NCBI GenBank assembly: GCA_030248215.1
Contig: JASANG010003556.1
Span: 120,188 to 184,187 of the forward strand
DNA length: 64,000 nucleotides
Direction of reading: 5' to 3'
Source: Enoplolaimus lenunculus
Taxonomy: Eukaryota; Nematoda; Enoplea; Enoplida; Thoracostomopsidae
Positions 21,501-37,000 of this stretch are shown here, in pieces (position 1 is the first letter of the stretch; the number at the start of each line of letters is the position of its first letter). A model generated the notes under the pieces. It made no database searches. It saw only the letters and a list, made by a program, of their open reading frames with translations, and was not told where the DNA came from. A program made the translations under genes and the position numbers.

Positions 21501-24500
21501 CTTAAACGTTAAAAATGACAAAGATTTAGCGGCTTTTGATTGCTAGATAAATTATCGAAACCTTAACCAAACACTGCGAAGATTATAGGTCAATCGTCAT
21601 GTTCCTCCAACCTAGAGCAGTCTCAAAGATGTATACAGTAAAAGCAATCGATATCAAACAAATGAACGCACAAAGTAAGCTAGTGGTGCCAAATACCTTT
21701 AGGTTAGGAAGAAACGGATCTGGCAACCGCATGTTACGAGGATACGCAGACAGTACTAAATTACGCAGTTGGACACAATTAGGAGGTATGACGTCACACA
21801 TCGGGTAGTGGAAATCGCACAAAAGTTCCGGAAAGTCGTGTAACAATACAAGTAGAATGCGAAGAGTGCCCTGTAAAATAGCATTGCAAACAATTACTTT
21901 ATTTTAAACACATTGCACAAATATAGTATCAAAACTGTAACAAATAATATAAAACAATAGTTCAATTATTGCGCATAATAAACGAACATCAGAATCAAAC
22001 TTCACTATTACGTACAATTAAACTCAGTTGCATTATGAATATGTCCAGTGTAGTTAATAAGCGATTCTTGCATGTTTTACCAAAATTTACCTTATACACC
22101 ATCTTGATACTCGCAGGCATTTCAATATTACGCAAAAACGGAGCTAGAAACTTCAAATGGTTCAAAATCAGCTGCGCGTACATAGGCCATGTCTAAAAAC
22201 AAATGAAAAGCGTACACTGTGCAAATAACTGTTTTAAGATAGGTTAGAATACCTGTTCTTTTTCGGTGAGAGACAGAAACCAAAAATGGTATTCGATTCC
22301 ATAACTTTTTTACAGCAGATTTGGTCAGCCGAATAAAAAATGATATAAACACTAGATTCTAAAACTAAAAGTCCTTACAAGTTGAACCACATTTGCGTTG
22401 CCGTTCAACATTTTGGTCAAAAAAGTGCGATGCCCGATTATGTCAAGCCACGCGAATACAAAACCTGGCGCACGCGTCGGTTGAATCATGTTCAGCGTTG
22501 CCCTGAAAAAATATTAAACACTTATCGAGAGTGAAACCGTAACATCAACGAAATGCACAGAACTACCATACCTTTTGTCAAAACAAACTTAAATTTAACT
22601 TGTAGCGTTCTTGTCTTTGAACATTTTGAGATCCGTACTGTGCTGCTATACAGCAAAATTTGGCGATTTTGATAGGTACACTGGTCACTGTATCGTACAG
22701 TTTTCTAGTACATCACTCGCTAGGCACTAGTACAGTACAAAAACTGCACTACGTTACCAGGCATGCGCAAGTTATTGCGGAATATGCATAGCAGAGTTCC
22801 ACCGGGATTTCTGTTGCGGCCGGAATTCCTGTTCCTGCATTCAAAGGCGCAGGAAGCGGAATTTTCACGGTTTGTTGTAAATTATTCATAATATTTAAAT
22901 AGTTTAAACTTTGTCTTTGAAGAATTATTTCGAAATGAGTGTCAATTAATTCGCTTTGTTAATAACCTGTTTCTAATGTGTTTTCATAAACCTTGACGTC
23001 CATCAGTAATTCGGTGATGAAAATTATTTCAAACGGTTCCTGCTCCTGTCCGGTTCCTGCAAAGAAATTTCATTTCTGTTCCTGTTCCGGTAAAACTTAG
23101 TTCCTGTTAGAACCCTGACGCATAGCTATATACAGAACATAAACAGCAGTGTTTGTTGTTTTCCGCGTTATCAACCGACTTCCGTCAGGAACAATTGCAG
23201 TAAAATAATAATCAGACGCGGTGAGCACTGTTAACGTTTTGTAGTATCTCTTCCACTGATCGGTCCGCTGATAACAAAATTTCGATCCTTGTTGATTGCA
23301 AACCTTCGTCAGAGCCGATAACTATTCCTAAATCTAATGCAACAACAGCAAAAAACCAATACCCGAACGATCGTAAGATATGTGGATGAATGGTTTCAAG
23401 AACTGGATCAGGTTCCACCAACTCGACAAATAGCATTATCAAAATGCGATGATACGGCAATTGATGAAATTGTGTTCTTTTCACTTCGTGATCCAACAGC
23501 AAAACGCTTGCAATAATATGCAACACCTGAAAAATATACTACACATCGTTTTAACGAAGTAATTATTAGTTATGCTAATATGCAAATTAAATTAGCTATT
23601 AGCTAACTATTCAATTATCGGTTTTGGAGGATTATAAACATTTTATTAAGATTTCTCGTACCCAAAACCTTTAGTACTGAAATTAGATTGTTTGTAACCT
23701 TAATTAGTGACATACAGTAAAAAGCCCTAATTTAGGCTTCAGCTCAATAACACTTCAACAAAAACAAAATTACTGTAGCATACAATAACAAATACAGCCA
23801 TAAAACATTCAGAATACAAATAATACAACTCTCACCTTAACCAATAAATTAACTTTGACCGTAAAATCCTGATTTGCCGAATTTTTGACCAACAACGCAA
23901 TCAATTTCACGTATGCGTCCAGCGTATAAAAGCATCGTTGCCGTATCATACCTTGACTTGCCGGATTTGTGTCTTGTTCCAGTGAACGATAGCACAAATC
24001 AACGCACATTTCCGTACACAGTCGAAAGAATCTCGTTATTAATTCGTCGCTTTTCAAGACACCGTTCTGATGCATCTTAAAGTCACAGTCCAATCCATCA
24101 ACAACAGATTAGAATATGCTTACAATGTTGTTCATTATTGCATTGTTCTGATCAAAACCATTTAAATATAGCGCGATATTAGCCCCGTGCAATGCTGTTA
24201 GCGATATAAAATGTTCATCAACTGACTCCATGGAGCAAATTATTGGTGCTCATAAATACCAGTCAAAGTAGTTCCAAGATTTACAGCGTCAGTTTCTCAA
24301 AGTATGCATTGAACATCAAAGTTAACAGTAACTCCCGCATAGACTGCAAGCTTTACAGCAATTATAGGTTGAAATATATATCAAATTGGTAGCACAGCAA
24401 ACTGGGCGACACACGAACGAAGAACTGTAAACTGATGATAATCGTTATCATCAACATATAAAACATAAGTTGTATTACGAAGAAAGTGTATTTTGCTCTC

Positions 24501-25013
24501 TAATAAGACACATACAATGCCTATGTTGGGCGCTCCAATTTTACTAAGAAATTCATTTGCTACTAAACATGACTAAATAATTTGAAATATAAGAAATGTT
24601 CAGACGAAACACAGGTTGTGAAAAAAGCATTTTCAATCAAATTTTTGAGATCTAAATATTTCTTTTCATCCTTATCTTCAATATTTGTTACGAAACCGTA
24701 AAAATTCCGCGTCCTGTCTTTCAATGATAGAATAGAACAGGAACAGTAATTTCATTTTACAGGATTTCCTTCCGGACCTGGAATTCAGGTGAATGGAACC
24801 ATGATAAAACGCTACACATACGTAACACACGACCAACCTGTGCTACAATGTGCTGAAACGGTCGATTAAAATCCTGATCGCACTGGGGCGAGTGGTACAT
24901 GCTGACCCAATCACGCAATATCATCTCAACCTTTTCGTGAAAACCTGGCGGATCCGTTTCGCTTGTCAACGGCTGCTGACCACTAAGACCAGCTGCTTGT
25001 CCTAACACTGATG
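18578..25013 (-). CDS. CNOT1: CNOT1 exons 39-49: NOT1 superfamily homology domain and C-terminus
   Basis: Residues about 2284-2831, exons 24838-25013, 23836-24075, 23363-23526, 22379-22502, 22091-22192, 21697-21870, 21306-21461, 20524-20704, 19928-20060, 19021-19155, 18578-18638. This domain binds the CNOT2-CNOT3 heterodimer in the family. Very strong matches: [103 protein letters not shown] and [18 protein letters not shown]. Exon 46 ends GAAG/gcacgt, a GC donor; the GT four bases downstream would put the next exon out of frame. The last exon is short: it completes an Arg codon and encodes [19 protein letters not shown] before TAA at 18578-18580. Confidence 0.96.
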
Positions 25014-28000
25014 CTGAAATTGTTTAAAACCGTCAAAATAGAAATTGTCCATGAAATGTTCGAAAAAATACAATGTGTATACGTACGAAACATCGCAGTG
25101 CTGACCTTTAATTTTTAAAGACATCTAAGAAACGATACTATTAAAATGAAAGGGTTGTGTTATAGTGACAATCGTGAATGAACTTGTGTGTCAAGCCTAC
25201 AAAAAACAGTTTGCATAATAATTGGTGTGAAATATCGCACAACCGTAACTATCTAGAATAGTGAAAAATTTACCCTAGGCACCGAGGTACCATACGATGG
25301 CCCAAAAGGTCATTCAACATTGCTTACCTCGTCCACTAGCGCCCACTGCTGCTGCCAAATGCTGCTGTTGCTGTGTAGCCGCTGCACGAACCATGGCTGC
25401 AGCAGCTTGTTGCTGTTGCGCTGGTCCCAAATCGTTCAGCTCCTTGAGCAGCGATTTCTGTTCCGCCGCAGCGGCCGCGGCAGCAGCAGCTACAGCAGCA
25501 GCTTGCACAGCTCCGGTTGCAGTTGTGCCACCAGGAGGTGGCGGCACTGCACTAGTCGATTGACCTGCTGTTTGCGCTGCGGCGGCTGCAGCTGATAGTA
25601 AACTCCTGATATCTTGAGTAACACCAGAACTTCCAGGGGCGCCTGCTGCAATGTTTGATGGTAGAGTTCCGCTCGGTGCGACTCCAGTGGCCCCTGATAC
25701 AGTCGACGTCGCTGATGCAGTGCTGGGTCCGCCGCCGCCCCCACTTGCGCCCGAAAACATATGGGTTCGCAGAATTTCGACAATCTCTGGCAGATTTGAA
25801 CTACTGCAAATAATGATAATAATATATACATCAGACATCAATTTGAAAGCGACAGTGCAGGAAGGACTTTCGCGTAAGTGGAACTTTATGGTCAATCAAT
25901 GCTACCAAAAACGGAAAATCAAATTTTGACGTCGCAAAATCGCAATCACTTTAAGCTAATAAAAACTACTTTTGGATTAGAATTTGTTTTTCTTAGTGAT
26001 GAAACGTACGTTTCAGCTCCCATCGGGCGATTAGTCGCAGTTGTTCGCAACAAAACTTCAAGAGTGTTTGACAAGTCAGTTTCAGTTAACACTCGACTGT
26101 TGCGATCGTCCAAAAAGTAAAGCTTAACCAGCTGCAACGCAAAATCAGTCGCCTAAAAATAAAATATTTGTAAACAAAGACTGTAAAATAGTTCTCCAAT
26201 TAGGCACTACTTGAACACTATTACGCGCTTGTTTCAAAATGTAAATATTGCTAATATTGTAAACCATTCTTGGTGTAGTGAGTGCTGGCACGTTAAGCGT
26301 ATACATTCATGCACTGGCGTAGCCACAAACAATTTCGAGGAACTGTGCACAACCGGGTGTTACATATTTTCTTGTATTTTGCAACACGATCAAAGTAGCA
26401 TATTTTCTATTGGAGAGATTTTCATAAGGGGAACTTGTTTTTTGAAATTTTACAAAAACTTTGGGGCTGGCGCCCCATTCCTCCGAAGCCTACGCCCACG
26501 CATTAACAGGTGGCTTCGTTTGCAGCAGACAGATCCCAACACCAGTGTACAGTTGGATATGCTGATAGACGTTGTTTAAAGTTTGACACATTTTTGTAGA
26601 ACAATGAAAATCTTACTTGAAAATTCAAACCAGTATTCATAGATTGTGACAAGTGAATATCAAACGACACCATGTTAATCAGCTGCGCGCGAATCAAAAC
26701 ATCAATTGCATCGATGTTATATCGAGACTCTGTGCGGCACTCTATTACGCAGCTGGTCACCTAAAATAATACCAACAATGTCTGCTTAAAGTTACAGAAA
26801 CAGTAAGTCATCCAAAATAACAGCTTTTCTTTGTTTTAAACAATTTGTCAGCGGTAAAAATATTATTACAGCAAGTGGTGGTGCCAAGACAAACAAAACT
26901 GGACGTGTTTATGATCTATAATACTTGATTCTTTCGATTAAAGTTCTGGTATCGTTAAATAAAAATTTTCTCTGAAAACGAATAAACAACAATCAACTGG
27001 GGACTGACACAGAAATTAATAGAGGATTGACGCCAAAAGCTTACTGGTTAAAAATATTGTACGCACCTGCTTCTGCAGCCAAGGACCGGAGTAAATACGG
27101 CAAGCAGCGCGGAGCGTCAATAGATAAGCTTCCCGCAACCTAGACGTCCATGTCAAATCGGGACTATTTCGACGATATTTATCCAACAGACCTTCAACGC
27201 AATGACGGACCACAGCTGCCGGTGTACTTGCATCAGACGCAGCATGAACAAGCACATCACGCAAACTTTGCATTCCTTTCACCTGTGACGATCACGTTAG
27301 CAGTAAACAATTATTAATCTTATTTACAGACATATAAGTGTTGAAAACTAGCCGCAATAAATCGAAACCATTACCGTAATCAGATTTTGTTCCAACAGAA
27401 ATCGAGTTCCAAACAGAATAAGTATGTTACAACTACAAAATTCTGCACCTTAAACACGGAACTACAATCAACGAGGAGCCTAAAGTCGGTAAATATTTTC
27501 TTGGATTAACTGATGTACCAACCAACTTCATATAAATGGCGGTCAGTAATAAACTTACCCCCCCCCCTCCAAAATAACAAGTCTATAACAATGGCAAATG
27601 GTCCATTCTTTCAGAACCTATCACAAACATGCGATAACTGCTACATAGTTGTTGAAAACAATGAGAACACGGTTACACATGAGAAGATGGGCTGTCGCAG
27701 CCGAGCTTTATGGTTTCTGTGTATGCACTGTGTAAAAAACACACCAACCACTCACCGCTGGTAATTGCACAATATTTGGCGTAACCATTTGTAGACAAGC
27801 TTCAACTTCGCGCAATACACTGGAATACAATGCTTCCGCTTCGCCAGGCTCGGTCGATTTGATTCCGGCCGAAGCTGATCCAGCAGACGTTCCAGCGCCA
27901 GACGGAAGTTTTTGGAAAGTTGCCATAGACATTTCGTAGTCAGCTTCAGTTGATGGTTTGAAGCCTAAACAATACTTCGTTGCTATAGCCATGTTCTCAG

Positions 28001-31000
28001 CTTAGTGTAGCATCTATTAGCAAGTTAGTCACAAGCAGGAATGGGCTGTCTCGGTCAAAAAAGCGAGACCGAGACTCAACCTATTGAGACCGAGACTTTT
28101 GTTCTCGGTTTCGGTCAATTTTTAACTGTTACCGAAAAGAAATACAATTAAACATATAAATCGCTGCCAAACTTTATTTGTTACTTTTTCAGTTGGAACA
28201 TTCCCCATACCCTTAGAAAAGGATCGTGACAAATCCCACTGTCTCAAAACACCCTCAGTGCAACCCTAACTCAAAGCTATTTAGAAAAGGCTCGTGACAA
28301 ATCCCACTGTCTCAAAACATCCTCAGTATAACCATAACTCAAAGCTATAGTGTTGTTTTTGATCCCGGGCAAACCGAATAGTCTGGAGAGTTTTTTAACA
28401 TAGCGTAGACGTTATTAATGCGGATGACCCATATTTTAACACAATTCTACAAATGTTTAAATGCTAAAATGCAACTATTTGTGCTTTGGGGCAATGTGTT
28501 TCCTTTCAAAAAATAGAATTTTGGGTAACCGGAGGGGTCATTGTGTTTGTCAAATCGCTATATAACTACTTCGCTGTCTGTTGTGATTGCTTATCGCTTT
28601 TTCTCATGTTTGATCTCGGTTTACAAACCACCGAGACTGACAAAAAGCGAGACAGAGACCGCCCATCCCTGATCACAACATATCAAACAAGTGAACTGCA
28701 GCATCTACTGGTCGAAAACCTGCATAGAAGTAAGTTAATTTAGCTGCGCAAAACGTGCTAAATCGCTAACGTCATCGTTTGCTGATTTTTGACTTGGTCT
28801 ACTGAAATTAGCATTAGAGTCAGGTCTCTTTAATTTGTCACGCTATAGTTATACGCTATATTAATTCAACGCGAGATTACCATTTGAAGCAACCTGGCGG
28901 TTTATCTTCAATTCTAAGTTTTAACCAAAGCAACCGGTATTGCAATCGTGATAGATAATTTCCATAAACAGAGAAATATCGGCAAAGCTTCAAAACCAGT
29001 ACACCTTTGCAAAGCATTACGTTGGTATGGCCTGCATACCTGGCAAACTTTTGGCAAACTCTTCATAAATTTTCGTTTGTTGCGGAGTAACCGATCCAAA
29101 TTTCAGGCGAGTTAACTCTGGCATGTTCTCTGCTTGAAATTTCAGTGCTACTGGATCGCAATAATTTCGACCATCGGCACGCGCAGCACGCCGTAACTGG
29201 AAAACATTAGGGCCAGTGTACAATTATACTAAACATGGTGCAAAGCGGAACCGGATTATACCGGAATCGGAATCAGAACTAGACATTTTGTGACTGTACG
29301 GATAATTTGTATTAACAAATATAATATTGATTCAGTGTGTCTGCTGGCTGGCAAAAATTGTCAGAAACGTCGCACACACAAATTGATGATAATCTCCGTG
29401 TTCGATGTTTTTGATATCTAATTGTACCCTGAATCCTGATTATGACATAGTGCTGGCCAAAGTATTCTACTCTTGCTAAAATCAAATTAATCCATTCAAT
29501 TGTTCAATAGCAATAAAGTTATCTCACCTGGAAATAAAGTAATGAGTTATTGAGATTTTTGCGAATGCTTAGATCAACTTGTTAAACTAATTCACTAAGT
29601 GGTCATTTTCACAAACCTCAAATTCAGTCTGGAGTCGTTTCTCAATTTCGGGCACCGCTCGTTCAACAGCAGATTTTGTAATAAAGCACTGTGCTAGTTC
29701 AACGTTATCTTCAGCGACCGCATTTGCAGCTTCGTCAATGAGTCGTTGTTGTTCGATTGTTGCACCCTAATAATTAAATATCATAGTTTATTTTCGGCAC
29801 GCAATTAGCAGTTATTGAACGATAAATATTGCATTACTTTCTTACACATAAAACTTTGTAACAATGTTGTATTACGCACTACAGAAATAGCCAAAACTAC
29901 CGTTTACCACAAAGATAATAATGTTTCACAATGTTCACGAAACGAAGCAGTAAGAAAAAAGAACACAAATGCAAGTCTACCAGTTGTAGCGGGACTACAT
30001 TTATTGAGCGAAGCTCGAACACACGTAAGCAATTAAGGCAATATGCAAATTAGTTATTAGCTCACTATTCAATTATCGGTTTTGGAGGTTTGTAAACAAT
30101 TTATTCAAGTTTCTCGCACCTAAAAACCCATTATTGCTGAAATTTGACTGCTTGTAACCCTAATAATTAGTGAAACATTGTAAAAACGCCTAATTTAGGC
30201 TTATCAATTATGCTTATCTGCAAATTATCTATTAGCTAACTACTCAATTATAGGGTTTACACATTGGTAAACAACTTATTCAAATTCCTCGCACCAAAAA
30301 ACCTTCAGTAAAGCCTAATAAATATTGAAATAATTAAAAAGTCCTATTTTTGTCTTGTCGATTAACTAATATGCAAATTAGCTATTAGCTAACAATTCAA
30401 TTAGCGGTTTTGGAGGTTTGTAAACAATTTATTCAGATTTCTCGCACCCAAAAACCTTCAGTAAACCCTAATAATTATTGAAATAATTTAAAATGTCCTA
30501 GTTTTGTTTTGTCAATTAAGCTAATATGCAAATTAGCTATTAGCTAACTATTCAATTATCGGTTTTAGATGTTTGTAAACTATTTATTCAAATTCCTCGT
30601 AGCTAAAAACTCTTTAGTGCTGAAATTATATTGCTTTTAATCTTAATACTTAGTGAAATATTGTAAAAAGTCCTAATTTAGCCTTATAAACCTGGCTTCT
30701 CCAGGAGTTTCCTGGGGAGCAGCTTTCCTGGGGGCCCCAGATGATTTGGGGGTCCTGGGGGAAGGCTTAAAATTTTGCAAGCCGGCTTTTTGGACCATTT
30801 TTTATTCTAGATCGTGTTTCCAACTCAACTGAAGATTACTCATCGCGCAACATAACAAAAATTCCCCGCAAACGCTAATAACAATAATTTTAACTAATAT
30901 TACTGACAACTTTAACAGAAGTTGAAAGAAGCACAATTATATAAAATATAGATAATCTATAATTGAAACTGTGATTAACATATATTTTATATATCGCACC

Positions 31001-34000
31001 CAAAAACCTTCAGTAATCCCTAATAATTATTGAAATAATTTAAAAAGTCCTATTTTTGTCTTGTCGATTAACTAATATGCAAATTAGCTATTAGCTAACT
31101 ATTCAATTATCGGTTCTGGATGTTCGTAAACAATTTATTCAAATTCCTCGCACCTAAAAACCCTTTAGTGCTGAAATTATATTGCTTTTAATCTTAATAA
31201 TTAGTGAAATATTGTAAAAAACCCTAATGTCTACGCAGATTCATTGCATCCAAAAGCCCTTTGGTGCTAAAATTAGATTGCTTCTAACTGTAATAATTAG
31301 TGAAATATTGTGGAAAGTCCTAATTTAGGCTTAATTAATTAATTATGCAAATTAGCCTGCAGCTAATAAACGGCTTAAAATTTTAAAACCCCAACGCGAG
31401 GTTAACACCCCAGGATAATTGACTTTCAAACAAGTTTATCAAAATCGGTTCAGCCGTTCCTTAGATTCTTTTCGGACGGACAGACGGACGGACGGACATC
31501 CACCTTTCGACCCCCAAGTACAAAACATAAAACGCTTCGCGACTCTGAGCTTCGTTCGGAGTTTCGCTTCGCTCAATAAAAAACAAAGTAAATGATTAGT
31601 TTAAGTATTTTTATCACTAAAGCTAACGAATATTTGTCAGTGCACGAGACAAAACTATACTCCCGTCTTTACGAAAACAAAACACAATTGATTGCCAGTT
31701 CATAATTTGAAGCGCACGCTACAAAAATTTAGGTGACAAATCTTACGCGAATTCCTGCCAAATTTCTATTCATGTTTCTGTTCCAACCAAAAAATTAAGT
31801 TATACGAAGAAATGACAGCAATCGTTAAACATCCACTTACACGAAACTGTGATAACAGCGTTTGCTTAACATAGTTGACCATCATCATAAGCAACGCTTC
31901 GCGACACGAAATCATAGCCATTCCAGCAGTCATCGCACGGATCATGTGCTGCGCAGCAGCACGCATGTGATTTTCGTCAGAGTCAAGAGCAAAATCCTGC
32001 CAATTATTGTAACACATATGACTGCTCGCCCTCAGATGCAGTAGCGTACCGAGAAATCTAAATTGGAAGGGCCGCCGCCAAGACTATGCCTTCGGTTCTC
32101 TTCAAAAATAAACTATGGGTCTTTTATGTATCGTATAATAATAACGCACTTACGGAATTTGACTGAGGGTCGCTGCCTTTTCTGCCCGCTCTCGGTACAC
32201 TTTACTAAGATTTAGCAGCTTTCGTATGGTAGAAAGAAATGAAGTAGAGAGGAGCACAGATGGGCGATCTCGAGCAAAAAAGCGAGACGGAGACCCAACC
32301 TACCGAGACCGAGACTTTTGGTTTCGGTCTCGATCAAATTTTAACCACTACCGAAAATAAAAATAAGATTTTCCTACCAAAATTTTGAATATTTTCAATT
32401 ATCCGGAACTATCGTTTAATTGATACAATTAAACTAACTAATCGACGCCAAACTTTATTTTTTAACTTTATTTCTCACTTAGGAATGGTGGAACAAACGT
32501 AACTATTGAAAACTTTCACAAAACTATGAAACTGATCTTAAGATAGATTATATGCGACCATCAGTGCCACTATTAATGAAATAATTACTAGATAATCAAC
32601 TCTGCAAAAAGCTTATTCACTTTGCTTGTGCTGTGCAATTAATTTTATTTATTAGCTCAAGCGTAATCCTATCGATAAGCCATCCATGTCATGTGATAAA
32701 ATAATCTCTGGTTGAAATTGAGTCTTTATTAATTTCAAGCACGATATATTTTATAGTTAGTTGGTAAATTAAGATCAATACAGTCATTGTCTGAAGGGAA
32801 GTAAACAAGTGTCAAGTACCAAATTTTAAGCGGGTCACGTATATACATTTAGTCCCAAATACGAGCAAAACATTGCTACGACCTTTCTTGAACTCAAACT
32901 TGCTCAGCTATTAGCAACAGTTTATCGGTTTTTCACCACTTTGATCTTGATTTGCAAACCATCGAGACTTATAAAAAGCGAGACCTACCGAGACCAGCCA
33001 AATCCAAAGACTTGTCGAGACCGAGACCAGCCAAATCTCGAGACTTGTCGAGACCGAGACAGCCCATCCCTAGAGGGTAGAGGTAGCTGGGGGAAAGGGT
33101 TGCCGTGGATAGCAGGTGTTCGCTGTCCTCAGTCTGTTTCTGTTAGCACTACGTGTGTTTGGCTGTCAATACATGCTTTAAAATATAAGGTCAAAATCTA
33201 AGAACGGCAATTGCACACACCTATTTTGATTCCAGACCAACCTAATGAAATACACGTACCTTTCGAACGATGTGATCAGTAATTGTCATTGATGGCCTGA
33301 TAGCGCGATCTGCTACCGGTCCCAATAAATCACTCACTGCACGTTCGATTTCACGAGGAACCAAACTTTTCAGTGGCGGATTTAATTGGAACAATGTTAG
33401 CTAAAACGTATCTGTAGTATCATAAACTAAATTAAGAAAAACAACTACACAAAGTCGTCGACTGCAGGTGACAAACAAAATATATCACAAAGCAAAAATT
33501 CATAGATTTGTCAAATCCATGAAGCTAAGAATATTATATTAACAATAGTCGCAGGACACTTACCGAAGCGTTAACAGTCACTAATGATTGCAAATGTGAC
33601 AAACTGGATATATTGATGTCGTGGTACGAGAATTTCGGTACCGCTACAGTACTCGAAGCACTTTGACCTGAAGGTTAAAAAATTTCAGAAGAAAAGTACT
33701 TTTTGTGCTTTAAAATTATTGTTTCTGCGCTTGGCGCATTCGCTAGGCGCCTATCTGGTACAGAGCATGCCCACAGCCAGCTCACCTTGCTAGGGGGCTA
33801 AAAAATCTTTAGCAAGTGCATAGAAGGGTTTAGCAAGGTAAAAAAGTTTCTGAGCGGGCAGAATTCTTCCAGAACGGGGTCTGAGCCTCCACCCACCCGA
33901 CATCCGCCCAGGCTACGGGCCCGATATAAATTTCGAAGCACTTTGACCTGCAGGATTAAAGGTTTTGGAAAAAAGTAATTTTTTGTGCCTTAAAATTCTT

Positions 34001-37000
34001 GTTTCTGCGCATCGCCAGCTCACCTTCCTAGGGGGGCTAAAAATTTTAGGAGGGACATACAAGTACGGATGTGCCGATTAATCGGTGTCGGCAATAATCA
34101 GCACTTTTCCTGAGTATCGGCACCGGCACTGCAAAAATGCCGATTCTTTGCCGATACTTTTTATACGTAACAGGCAGTTGGAATGCTATCAATTTCACTT
34201 CTTGGCGTATCCGCGTGTCTGATCGGGGAAACTGTTTCTTTCTTACGCTCGTCTTCGAAAAAAATTAATTAAAAGAAACCGTTCTTTTAAAATTTTAATG
34301 GTTTATGATGGTTAGCTTTAAGTCTTCATATAATGATGTAATGTAGTATCCTATCTGTTTATTAAGCATGGTGTACTAAAGTTGCAATCGGCATCAGCAT
34401 CGGTTCGGCATTGGCAAAAAACATGGTATTGGCACATGCCTACATACAAGGGTTTTCGAAAACTTACAAGCAAAGTAGAAAAGTTTCTGGGGATGCAGAA
34501 TTCTTCCAGAACTGGGCCTGACCCCCCTTTGACACCCCTCTTGATACGGGTTCAATAATAATTTTTTTCGTGTTTGCGGGGGCTGGGTGAAGTGGAGGAG
34601 AAGGCAATTGGGAGAGTGGTCGAATTTGACAAAACATGACACTAAAACTGTGAATACTAATTTGGATTTCAAACTAGGCTGAACTCACGTTAACTCACAC
34701 AAAACTTTCATGACAAAATATACATACCTTGTTCAGATGATCCTGTTTGCCCACCAGGATGCGATGCATGCTGTACAGTGCCAGCTGTACCGACAGTAGT
34801 TCCGCTCACTTCGCTTGTAGGAGCGACACCAGCATGCACCGCAAGCGGCAACGGAGATGGTCCAGTAAGCGCAGCTAGTGTCGGCTTTTCCAGTTTGATC
34901 GGATTACTCAACTGTTGATCGAGTGTGACCCAATTGGTATTTTTGAGTAAGTTTCCCGGTGATAGTGACTAATACGAAAATATAAACTGTTTGATAGCCA
35001 AACAACAAAGCGGATATTTACTACAAACCACAACTCTACACGCAAATATAAAACTTTAGCTTGTCCCAAAGAAAACTTGCGAATATTCTTTCTACGGGTA
35101 CTTTAAATCAAAATAAGTCTAATTGTAATTAAAAATAAAAATGTTTAAATTTGTTTTTACCGTATGATCAATGCCAAGTTTCTTGCACAAAACTTCAATT
35201 TCGAATTTGAGATTCAGCCTTAGATCAGGTTCTCGATGTAGTTCAGCCATTACGTTCAAAATTGCCATCGTCCAAGGATTTGGTGGTTTGAAGATCTGAT
35301 AATAAATTTGGTATAACACACTCGATTTTCAAGCTTTTCAAAAATGAGACTTCTACAAAACTAAGATTTACACGGAGGAGACACTAACCTTTCAGCGTCA
35401 ACCAACCTTTCCATTAATGCAACACAACACATTTCCTCGAAACCAAAGAAAACTGTATAGGTTATTACTGAATGATCCAGATTTTAGTCTACAGCAAAGA
35501 ATCAAAAAAGGAGGTATTAAAAATAGTTTTTTAACAGACTGTAATACATCAAATTTTTCCTATACACCTTGAGGCTTCTCTCACTAATATTTATCTATCA
35601 GGGTGCGGCCGGGTATCGGGATGCAATATAATAACATTCGGTAAGAACCAATATCCGTATCCGGTATAAACCTACCGGATATCGCATATTTGCAGTGGTG
35701 ATCCGCATTTCAATAATTGCTACAAGCGAGTGTCTTTAACATCAAGCTGTGATTACATTTCTGGACAAGGCAAGAATACAAGCTTTCATACGCTGAAGTT
35801 AGAATGAAGGTTACCTAACAGTTAATACTAATTCAGTAAATATATATTTTGCGCTACTTAAATACTTAGAAAAATAGCACACATGTAGTTTAGATGCTAT
35901 ATCCGATTATATCCGGTTCAGTTGAAATTTGCTGTCTTTATCCGGTAATTTAACGTCTGTTCGCATCGTGTTATCTATCTATCTAATATTGAGGCTGACC
36001 TTGCTATGTTCGCACGATTCCAAAATTTTCGCTTCAAACGGCACGACGTATAGCAACTCTTGTTGGCCTTTATTAAACGCTTCTAGTAACAACGATTTAA
36101 CTGCCAGGTCCTGAAAAATCGCTAACACTGGTGTTGCAGAAAAGCTAATTTTAATGGTATCCACACTCGATACTCTTGGCGGACTTACGTACATAAAACT
36201 TTGCGAGTGCCATGGTTCAAGCAGAAACTAAATTTTGGCGGAACAGAAACAGGAATTGAATACGAAGAGCGGAATTCGAGTGACTGGTGAGACGGTTTAA
36301 TATTATAAATCAGTATATTGCAGTTATACCCACCTTGTGCAAAATTGGCTTGTTTTTTCCGAGTGTTGTCATGCCCAACCAACGTCCCAAATTCTTCAAA
36401 AGAGTGCGATCCGAAAAATTTGTCACCGACTTATCGCTCCGCAATAAAATCTAAAATTTTACAATTTTTACAATCCCAGTCGCAACGACAGTAATATAGT
36501 GATGACAATTACAAACTATTAAAAGATCCCAAAACAGATGTAAATACTCTGAATCATAGTATCTCAAAATGAAAATTACTGCATAATTAAATTTCGCAGC
36601 GGCCACAGAGTGTAAAGCACAAAATTTATAAACTTCAAAACCTTGCACCATAACTTTGTTTCAAAATATGCGATGTAAGCGACCGGAAACTAGACCATAC
36701 AACCAGCCAGTTTGTTAAGTGACACCATCACGATATTGAACAAATGACTAAAATACAGCAAGAATATTTTTCAAAATTAATACTGTACACTAATCTATCG
36801 AAAAATGAAATCGAAAAACCTTAATATTGCGATATGCTTCTTTGAGGACCAAATTGTAAAAATGTTTGTTGTTAAACTGGTCAAGCAAGGTTGAATAAAG
36901 CGGATGAAAGTTAGGCTCGATGCTCGCACGTTTCATGACCAAATACTGTGCCATCCACGACAACCACGACGTATCCAATAATACAGCCTTTATTTCTTCC

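Noticed and set aside
25297-25595. Plus-strand Ala/Cys/Ser-rich frames
   Set aside because: Shadows of the CAG/GCN runs in CNOT1 exon 38.
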